In this document: positions 1 to 5,169 of the stretch, one piece after another
Layout of the letters: each line of letters begins with the position of its first letter
Position numbering within the stretch: the stretch's first letter is position 1
Assembly: GCA_009377735.1 (NCBI GenBank)
Contig: WHTL01000239.1
Span: 1-6,197 of the forward strand
Direction: 5' to 3'
Source: Acidimicrobiia bacterium
Lineage (GTDB): Bacteria; Actinomycetota; Acidimicrobiia; Spongiisociales; ZC4RG35
DNA: 6,197 nt
Notes under the pieces: generated by a model
What the model was told of the DNA's origin: nothing
Databases searched by the model: none
Seen by the model: only the letters and a program-made list of their open reading frames with translations
Position numbers and translations under genes: made by a program

Positions 1-1
1 C

Positions 2-1318
2 TCACAGCGTGACGACGTTCTCCGCCTCTATACCGTTGCGTCGGTAGGCATCCCTGGTATCGAAAACCACGGGGACCGATTCGGCTATTTTCTTGAGGTC
101 GAGGACGTTGTGATCGGTGAGAAGCACCGCCATCTCGTATGGTCCGGATTCGTCGGGGTCAGTCACCGGTTCATAACCGAGGGAGGCGATCCTCTCGCTA
201 CCCACGACCGGGTCATAGACGTTGATTGTGCCGCCTCTGGCGATGAGCTCGTCGATAACGAGAAGGGAAGCCGACTCCCTGTCGTCGGCGACATTTGGCT
301 TGTAGGCGGTACCCACCGCCAACAGCTTCGTCCCGTGGACAGGGAGGCCCCGATCGTTGAGTACGGCCGCGATGCGATCGACGTTGTAACGCGGCATCTT
401 GGTGTTGACCTGGTCGGCGGTGTCGATGAAGCGAGTGGCGAAATTGGCCTCGCGTGCCCGCCAGGAGAGATATTGGGGGTCGAGGGGGATGCAATGGCCC
501 CCAACTCCGGGCCCTGGATAGAAGGGCTGGAAGCCGAATGGCTTGGTGGCGGCAGCATCGATGACCTCCCAGATGTCTATCTCGAGCTCGTGGGCAAGTT
601 GTGACATCTCGTTGATGAGACCGATATTGACTGCCCGGTAGGTGTTCTCGAGGAGCTTGGCCATCTCGGCGGCACGGGACGAAGATACTCGGTGCACCGA
701 AGGAACCAGCTGGGAGTACACCGCTTCGGCGACGTCACCGGAGAGACCCGTGACCCCTCCAACCACCTTGGGGATCTCCGCTGTCTTCAGTTCGTCCCCC
801 GGGGACACACGCTCTGGAGAGAAGGCCACGAACACGTCCTTGTCCACCGTGAGACCTGCCTCCTCGAGACGAGGGACGATGATGTCCTCGGTGGTTCCCG
901 GGTAGGTGGTGGACTCGAGGGAGACCAGCTGACCCGGTCTCGCGATCGAGGCGACGGTGTCGGCTGCCGCCTCTATATAAGTGAGATCGGGCTGTCGGTT
1001 ACGACCAAGCGGGCTGGGAACACAGATGAAGATGACATCCGCATCGGCCAAGAGAGTGGGATCAGTGGTGAATTTGGCACCCGCATCGAGGACGGTTTTG
1101 AGGTCCTCTCCCGAGACATCGCCCACGTGGGAGACACCGGAGTTGAGTCGCCCAATGGTGGGTTCGGAGACGTCGAAACCAATCATGCCATGACCTCGGC
1201 TGGCTGCAGCGACGAGAAGTGGGAGGCCAACATATCCGAGTCCGATGACCGCACCCGACCACTGACCCTCCTCAAAGCGAGTGCGATAGGCAGACGAGGA
1301 AGAGGAGTCCGATGACAT
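2..1318 (-). CDS. Nucleotide-sugar 6-dehydrogenase (UDP-GlcNAc/UDP-ManNAc dehydrogenase family)
   Basis: This cytoplasmic NAD-dependent enzyme oxidises C6 of a UDP-sugar in two steps to a uronic acid, supplying acidic sugars for surface polysaccharide. Residue numbers count from the upstream TTG at 1327 (441 aa). An N-terminal Rossmann fold carries the dinucleotide motif GLGYVG (29-34). FSPERVSPG (169-177) follows, then the catalytic-domain helix EMAKLLENTYRAVN with Lys224, and GPGVGGHCIPLDPQYL with the expected nucleophile Cys279. The C-terminal UDP-binding domain contains AYKPNVADDRES (341-352). The SPER motif and the FQPFYPGPGVGGHCIP stretch resemble WbpA/TviB-type UDP-N-acetylhexosamine dehydrogenases more than UDP-glucose dehydrogenases, but the substrate cannot be fixed from sequence. 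I chose the ATG at 1318 (438 aa). No clear Shine-Dalgarno precedes either start, so a leaderless mRNA is possible. The N-terminus is Ser-rich (SSDSSSSS), opposite the purine-rich ribosome-binding site of the divergent kinase gene. The length is normal and the stop is TGA at 2-4. Confidence 0.93.
   Translation of the reverse strand: MSSDSSSSSAYRTRFEEGQWSGAVIGLGYVGLPLLVAAASRGHGMIGFDVSEPTIGRLNSGVSHVGDVSGEDLKTVLDAGAKFTTDPTLLADADVIFICVPSPLGRNRQPDLTYIEAAADTVASIARPGQLVSLESTTYPGTTEDIIVPRLEEAGLTVDKDVFVAFSPERVSPGDELKTAEIPKVVGGVTGLSGDVAEAVYSQLVPSVHRVSSSRAAEMAKLLENTYRAVNIGLINEMSQLAHELEIDIWEVIDAAATKPFGFQPFYPGPGVGGHCIPLDPQYLSWRAREANFATRFIDTADQVNTKMPRYNVDRIAAVLNDRGLPVHGTKLLAVGTAYKPNVADDRESASLLVIDELIARGGTINVYDPVVGSERIASLGYEPVTDPDESGPYEMAVLLTDHNVLDLKKIAESVPVVFDTRDAYRRNGIEAENVVTL
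1296..1307 (+). promoter_or_regulatory. Ribosome-binding site of the kinase gene (ATG 1317)
   Basis: The purine-rich run GAGGAAGAGGAG ends nine bases before ATG 1317, a good Shine-Dalgarno match and spacing. It supports this start over GTG 1389, whose nearest purine run (GAAGGGGGA, 1362-1370) lies about 18 bases upstream, which is too far. The same bases encode part of the serine run of the dehydrogenase on the other strand. Confidence 0.5.
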
Positions 1319-1319
1319 G
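1316..1319. other. Palindromic CATG supplying start codons to both divergent genes
   Basis: Read on the plus strand, ATG at 1317-1319 opens the kinase frame. Read on the minus strand, ATG at 1318-1316 opens the dehydrogenase frame. The two genes would therefore overlap by two bases, leaving no intergenic promoter region. Each promoter would have to lie inside the other coding sequence. If the alternative kinase start GTG at 1389 is the real one, a gap of about 70 bp opens instead. Confidence 0.6.
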
Positions 1320-2825
1320 TCGCGCAAGACTACCGGAAACCACTGGGCAACAACACCTAACGAAGGGGGACCGGTACCTTGGACAGTTGTGAACAGGCTG
1401 GTCGACGGACGTTATCGACTCATAGATGCCATCGCCTCAGGGGGCATGGCAACGGTGTGGCGCGCCCTCGACACCCGTCTCGACCGGCAGGTGGCTTTAA
1501 AAAGACCCCACCCAGGCCATGGTGACGATCGGTGGAGGGAACGGTTGGAAAGAGAGGCGCGACTGGCTGCGGGGATCTCCCACCCCAATCTGGTCACGGT
1601 GTTCGACACCGGAAATGACGACGAGGGCCCCTATCTGGTGATGGAGTTGGTCGATGGCCCCACCCTGGCCGACGACCTTCCCGACTTTTCCAAACGCGAG
1701 ATCACCACCATTGGTTCACAACTCGCCTCTGCGCTTGCTGCGGTTCATGCTACTGGCATCGTCCATCGCGACGTAAAACCAGCGAACATCATCCTCGGAA
1801 GCGACGGCCCCCTACTGACCGACTTCGGGATTGCCCGCCGTCCCGACTCATCCGACCGGCTAACCACCGAGGGGGCGGTGCTCGCCACCCCCTCGTACGC
1901 ACCTCCCGAGGTCCTGGAAGGGGGGGACCCGACACCCCAGGGTGATGTCTTCTCTCTCGGAGCAGTGCTCTACGAGCTGTTGGGGGGCTCACCGGCGTTC
2001 CGGGGTGCCGACCGAACCCCGCCACCCGCGCTGGCCGATCCCGTCCTCGACAAAATCATTGGGGCAACCCTCAGGCCCGACCCGAGGCGTAGACCTCAAG
2101 CGGCCCAGCTTGCCAGGGCGCTGAAGAGCGGAGCACCGACCGTGCAGATGGGTGGTGGTCGACATGAGCGGGCCGCGCCTCACAAGGCGGCTGGTCTCAC
2201 CCCTGAGGCGACGGCCCAGGCTACGGCTGCGTCCCAGAAACGCGGGCGTCACTGGCTGGCGCCTCTTCTCGCTGTGCTGACGCTGGCAGCTCTCGGCACC
2301 CTGGTGGTCATGGCGTTGGGAGACCCCGCTCCCGGCACCGAACCCGATCCGGTAGCTTCGGTGACAGCGTCACCCACCACGGCAATGGCATCTTTTACCG
2401 CGGCGCCACCCACGAGTGAGTCCTCGACGACTGCCGCTACCACAACCTCCCAAACGACGACCACCACTCCCCCAACGACCACTACTCCGCCAACGACCAC
2501 CAACACCGACGAACCCACCCAGGAGTTGGAGAAGCTTCGTGCCCTCGTCGTCGGGCTAGGACCACCGGAGCTAAAACCCAAAGACGAGGAGCGCATGGTC
2601 GACGCCATGGACGTAATCGAGGAGATCCTCGTCTTGGGTGATCAGGGAGGCGACGACGATGACGATGACGCCGGCGGTGACAGCAGGGACCTCGATAAGG
2701 CGCTGGACGACATCCAAAAGAGCGCCGATCAGATCCGCGACAACGACACTGCCAGTGAGGTCAAGGACACCCTGGATGACCTTCGCCAGGCCATCGACGG
2801 GTTGCGAAACGATGGCGATGACTAA
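1317..2825 (+). CDS. Transmembrane Ser/Thr protein kinase (PknB-type) with acidic extracytoplasmic tail
   Basis: This membrane kinase phosphorylates Ser/Thr on cytoplasmic proteins. The kinase domain spans about residues 28-270. It has a glycine loop (AIASGGMATVW), VALK with Lys62, an alpha-C Glu80 in REA, catalytic loop HRDVKPANI (Asp152, Asn157), DFG (169-171), Thr183/Thr184 in the activation loop and APPE (195-198). All catalytic residues are present. A basic juxtamembrane segment leads to one membrane helix (about 313-335), then a Thr/Pro-rich linker (about 367-396). The outside tail (402-502) is charged and helical with a DDDDDD run and contains no PASTA repeat or other sensor domain I recognise. 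The start is ATG 1317, backed by a good ribosome-binding site. GTG 1389 (V25) is the alternative, because codons 2-24 have weak GC bias at third positions (11 of 23) and the kinase fold begins just after it. The gene is divergent from the dehydrogenase and convergent with the SpoIID-like gene. Its ligand and substrates are unknown. Confidence 0.93.
   Translation: MSRKTTGNHWATTPNEGGPVPWTVVNRLVDGRYRLIDAIASGGMATVWRALDTRLDRQVALKRPHPGHGDDRWRERLEREARLAAGISHPNLVTVFDTGNDDEGPYLVMELVDGPTLADDLPDFSKREITTIGSQLASALAAVHATGIVHRDVKPANIILGSDGPLLTDFGIARRPDSSDRLTTEGAVLATPSYAPPEVLEGGDPTPQGDVFSLGAVLYELLGGSPAFRGADRTPPPALADPVLDKIIGATLRPDPRRRPQAAQLARALKSGAPTVQMGGGRHERAAPHKAAGLTPEATAQATAASQKRGRHWLAPLLAVLTLAALGTLVVMALGDPAPGTEPDPVASVTASPTTAMASFTAAPPTSESSTTAATTTSQTTTTTPPTTTTPPTTTNTDEPTQELEKLRALVVGLGPPELKPKDEERMVDAMDVIEEILVLGDQGGDDDDDDAGGDSRDLDKALDDIQKSADQIRDNDTASEVKDTLDDLRQAIDGLRNDGDD
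2472..2500 (+). repeat. 18-bp-period coding repeat in the Thr/Pro linker
   Basis: The 11-mer CCAACGACCAC occurs at 2472-2482 and again at 2490-2500, within a wider ACC/ACG/CCN-rich run. It encodes alternating TTT and PP blocks of the kinase's extracytoplasmic linker. This is typical low-complexity sequence for an unstructured wall-spanning stalk, which may be O-glycosylated (inference). Such runs can change length by slippage. Confidence 0.6.
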
Positions 2826-2839
2826 GGCGTACCCCGTTT

Positions 2840-2858
2840 CTCCCCCAGCGGGGGGGAG
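2840..2858. terminator. Candidate bidirectional terminator hairpin between convergent genes
   Basis: CTCCCCC (2840-2846) pairs perfectly with GGGGGAG (2852-2858) around a five-base loop, giving a seven-pair GC-rich stem 15 bases after the kinase stop. The position between two converging genes suits a terminator acting on both strands. Neither side has a U tract, so this is not a canonical intrinsic terminator. It may simply be part of a repeat element. Confidence 0.4.
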
Positions 2859-2908
2859 TACCGGCGAAGCCGGGGAGGGGGAGTACCGGCGAAGCCGGGG
2901 AGGGGGAG
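2852..2908. repeat. 25-bp tandem repeat (about 2.3 copies) with nested hairpins, REP-like
   Basis: Two identical 25-bp units (2852-2876 and 2877-2901) are followed by the first seven bases of a third. Each full unit begins GGGGGAG and contains a compact hairpin CCGGC-GAA-GCCGG (2861-2873 and 2886-2898). The upstream CTCCCCC arm at 2840-2846 can pair with any of the three GGGGGAG copies (2852-2858, 2877-2883, 2902-2908), enclosing none, one or two of the small hairpins. The element lies wholly between the stops of convergent genes. It looks like a dispersed extragenic palindromic element, but only one locus is visible here. Confidence 0.7.
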
Positions 2909-2922
2909 AACCCGAGCCCGTC

Positions 2923-3080
2923 TTACAGACCGAGCGCCCGCACCAGGAACGAGGCCATCTGCTCGCGGGTAACCCTTTGGGTTCCGCAGAACCGGGTGTT
3001 GTCGGGCGGGTTGCAGCCCAGGGTGATGCCTTCGGCTGCGATCCGATTTATGTCGTCCTGAAAGATGGAGGCACCGTCAT
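2923..3080 (-). pseudogene. Displaced third SLH repeat of the SpoIID-like gene, cut off by a one-base deletion
   Basis: On the minus strand from 3080, a frame different from that of the upstream gene reads an uninterrupted SLH repeat ending in TAA at 2923-2925. It contains FQDDINRIAAEG, GITLGCNPPDNTRFC and EQMASFLVRALGL, closely matching the two in-frame repeats just before it. Adding one G (minus strand) after GAC at 3083-3081 turns FFD-MTV into FFD-DDGASIFQ and joins the frames. The protein would then have 702 residues instead of 660. The conservation of this displaced frame shows it was coding until very recently, or that a base is missing from the assembly. Confidence 0.88.
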
Positions 3081-5030
3081 GTCGAAGAAGTCCTCATTGG
3101 TTTCGGGGAGTTCCAGGGCACGGACGAGGAAGGCCGCCATCTGACCGCGACTGACGGTGTCGTGGGGACAGAATCGATCGTTGTCCGGAGGATTGCAGCC
3201 GAAGGTGATCCCTCTGGCGGCAATCTGGTTGATGTTCCCCTCGAAGACGGTGTCTCCGTCGTCGACGAATGCGTCTTGGCTCGCGGGTGGCATCTGGATG
3301 CCGCGGACTAGAAAGGCCGCCATCTCCCCCCGGGTCACACCGGCGTCGGGGCAGAACATGTTGTTGGTGGGTGGATTGCATCCCAGGGTGATCTTGGCTT
3401 TGGCCAGCTTCAGGATGTCGTTCTCGTGCACCGATCCACCAGTGTCGATGAAGCGTCCCGACCCACCGGGTGGTGAAGCCGAACCCTCCCAGTCGACGTC
3501 GAAGTAGGCGGAGCGGAGACCGAGAAGGGTGCGCACGTCGTAACCCGACATCGTCTTGACGGTCCCGTCGCCTTCGAACCTAACGACGTCGGCACTGCCC
3601 GAGGTGTTGCGGGACGCCACCGATATCTTGGTCATGGTCCCGAAGTTGAGCTTGGCGGCTACCTCGATGGCGGGGAGCGTCGCCGTCCAGTTGGCGTACG
3701 GATTGACGTTGGGATCACGTGCCCAGGGGTCATTCACCGAACGCAGGTAGGGAACCGGAGATCCACCCCAAACCTCCTCGATGTTCTCGGTCTTGCCGCC
3801 ACTGGATGACGAGTAGAAGGCCGTGACCAGCCCGGCCTGCGGATGCGACATCACCTGACCGGCCGTGTCCCGGGCCGCCGCGGCCCACGTTCCCCCGAAT
3901 TCCTTCTCCCGATTCCACCCCGAGTAGACCTGGGAGGCAACGGTCGAGTAGAGGTGACAGTGGCATTGCGCTCGACGATCACTGTCGAAGCCACCCGCCG
4001 GTCCCTGGTCGGATGCCTGCCCCATGGCGTAGGAACGTGCCGCCACCGCCTGGGCGCGCAACACCTGGGTGGGCCACGATGCCGGCACCTCGGCGATTCC
4101 TCTCATATAGGTCTCGGTGTCGGTCTGGAGGAGCACGTGGAACGACCCACCGACAGGTCGAATCCGGATGTTGCCGTCGGCGAATTGCTGGGGCTTGCCG
4201 TCGTATGTCTTCTCGGCCAGTTCCATCCGGTTCGATGGACTGAGACCCTTGACCGCAGCCACACACGAGCCGCGAGCATCGAGCACCGAGATCCGGCACC
4301 GGTTACGCCCCACAGCCGAGACGGAGAAGGTGTCGCCCGCGGGCATCGTGACATCGAAGAAACACCTGTCGCCGGCCGCATCGCGCGGCCACAGCACGTT
4401 GATGGTGTCAGGGCCGACTACACCGTCGACGGTGAGACCGTTGTTGGCTTGGACCGTCTCGACGGCTTCCTTTGTCGGGGGCCCGAAGGAATTGTTGGGT
4501 GTCCCGTCGAACACGCCCCTAGCCCGGAGGGTCTGCTCCAAGACCCGGACATAGGGATTGCGGTCGCCCTGCTGCAGCGATAGCCCGGGTGGTGGATTCT
4601 GACAGACCCGCACCTTGCCTGCTCGAGCGGTGAAGGTGGCTCCGGGGACACCGTTGATGCCCCCGCCGAGGAGATTCACCCAGAGGGCATCGCCGGAGAG
4701 GAGCCATCCCGGGACCATTCCCGCGATGTCCCGTACCGACACACCCGTGTAGTAGTGACGCAGGATCTCCCGGTAGTTGCTTCCCTCGTCGGCTTGTCCC
4801 TTGGCCCCGTATTGAGACATCCCGATGCCATGACCCCAACCATGACCGTCGAAAACGACATCGTCGGTACTAACCGACCCTGGTTCCTCTTTGTACGTTT
4901 CTGGTGGGGAGGGCATCCCCGGCCAGGTGGGCTCGTCGGGAGTAGCGCCACCGGGAATCGCCATCGGAACCACCATCAAGAGGGCGATGACGAGCACAAA
5001 CAGACGTCGGCTATGAACTAGGGAGCGCAT
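3048..5030 (-). CDS. Secreted SpoIID/LytB-domain wall protein with PG-binding domain and SLH repeats (3' end frameshifted)
   Basis: This exported protein probably acts on peptidoglycan. SpoIID of Bacillus is a lytic transglycosylase on peptide-free glycan, and related LytB proteins are amidase enhancers. It has a signal peptide at about 1-29. The SpoIID motif GHGWGHGIGMSQYGAKG (62-78) lies at the N-terminus, unlike Bacillus, where its counterpart is C-terminal. A PG_binding_1-like domain (about 156-215) follows. The SpoIID core comes next: YMRGIAEVPASWP with the likely catalytic Glu314, RAQAVAARSYAM, CHCHLY (356-361, possible metal or disulfide site), and YSSSSGGKTE through VWGG to PYLRSVNDPW (406-436). 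SLH repeats occupy 526-583 and 587-642. The third begins at 646 but is lost at residue 650 by the one-base deletion described in the pseudogene entry. The printed frame adds ten unrelated residues and stops at 3048-3050. The SLH repeats should tether the protein to wall glycan. Start ATG 5030 is supported by AGGAT seven bases upstream and an immediate signal peptide. Confidence 0.92.
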   Translation of the reverse strand: MRSLVHSRRLFVLVIALLMVVPMAIPGGATPDEPTWPGMPSPPETYKEEPGSVSTDDVVFDGHGWGHGIGMSQYGAKGQADEGSNYREILRHYYTGVSVRDIAGMVPGWLLSGDALWVNLLGGGINGVPGATFTARAGKVRVCQNPPPGLSLQQGDRNPYVRVLEQTLRARGVFDGTPNNSFGPPTKEAVETVQANNGLTVDGVVGPDTINVLWPRDAAGDRCFFDVTMPAGDTFSVSAVGRNRCRISVLDARGSCVAAVKGLSPSNRMELAEKTYDGKPQQFADGNIRIRPVGGSFHVLLQTDTETYMRGIAEVPASWPTQVLRAQAVAARSYAMGQASDQGPAGGFDSDRRAQCHCHLYSTVASQVYSGWNREKEFGGTWAAAARDTAGQVMSHPQAGLVTAFYSSSSGGKTENIEEVWGGSPVPYLRSVNDPWARDPNVNPYANWTATLPAIEVAAKLNFGTMTKISVASRNTSGSADVVRFEGDGTVKTMSGYDVRTLLGLRSAYFDVDWEGSASPPGGSGRFIDTGGSVHENDILKLAKAKITLGCNPPTNNMFCPDAGVTRGEMAAFLVRGIQMPPASQDAFVDDGDTVFEGNINQIAARGITFGCNPPDNDRFCPHDTVSRGQMAAFLVRALELPETNEDFFDMTVPPSFRTT

Positions 5031-5036
5031 AGGCGT

Positions 5037-5041
5037 ATCCT
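5037..5041 (-). promoter_or_regulatory. Ribosome-binding site of the SpoIID-like gene
   Basis: AGGAT on the minus strand ends six to seven bases before ATG 5030. The spacing fits a standard Shine-Dalgarno and settles the start, which opens directly into a basic-then-hydrophobic signal peptide. Confidence 0.6.
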
Positions 5042-5098
5042 ATGGCCGTTCCACATTTTTGCTGGGTTTTCGGTCATGTCCAATCATCGTTGTCCAGC

Positions 5099-5126
5099 GG
5101 TTCCGTTCGAAGGCTCGGACGGAACC
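5099..5126. promoter_or_regulatory. 28-nt dyad / strong hairpin between divergent secreted-protein genes
   Basis: GGTTCCGT (5099-5106) and ACGGAACC (5119-5126) are perfect inverted repeats. The pairing continues through one T-G wobble and three more pairs (CGA with TCG), leaving a four-base loop AGGC. As RNA this is a 12-pair stem on the plus strand. As DNA it is a dyad of about operator size, centred near 5112/5113. It lies 69 bases from the SpoIID-like start and 44 bases from the protease start. No U tract follows on either strand, so a terminator is unlikely. A shared operator or a 5'-leader structure is possible. The remaining 139-bp intergenic region holds no promoter I can name with confidence. 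Confidence 0.6.
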
Positions 5127-5153
5127 AAGACAGTCCAGAACTTCCAAATGGTC

Positions 5154-5166
5154 AAGGGGTCACCCC
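5154..5166 (+). promoter_or_regulatory. Ribosome-binding site of the protease gene, inside a small inverted repeat
   Basis: AAGGGG (5154-5159) lies ten bases before ATG 5170 and is the only reasonable Shine-Dalgarno. Its GGGG is also the left arm of GGGGTCACCCC (5156-5166). This can form a four-pair stem with a TCA loop that would hide the site. The stem is short, so regulatory meaning is speculative. Confidence 0.45.
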
Positions 5167-5169
5167 ATA

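Noticed and set aside
692..1315. 207-codon plus-strand open frame opposite the dehydrogenase
   Set aside because: It is antisense to a well-supported enzyme gene, and its translation has no recognisable domain or signal.
2852..2908. CRISPR array
   Set aside because: The 25-bp units are directly adjacent with no unique spacers, and no cas gene is present.
3070..3095. Programmed ribosomal frameshift joining the SLH frames
   Set aside because: There is no slippery heptamer of the X-XXY-YYZ type and no obvious downstream stimulator. A missing base in the context TCAT(C)GTCG is a simpler explanation.
3843..4583. Long 246-codon open frame on the plus strand opposite the SpoIID-like gene
   Set aside because: It is fully antisense to a gene with clear domains. 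Its product is His/Arg/Gly-rich with no motif, as expected from a GC-rich shadow frame.
5050..5090. Minus-strand TTGGAC followed 17 bases later by AAAAAT as the SpoIID-like gene promoter
   Set aside because: Only about half of the consensus positions match, which is too weak to annotate.
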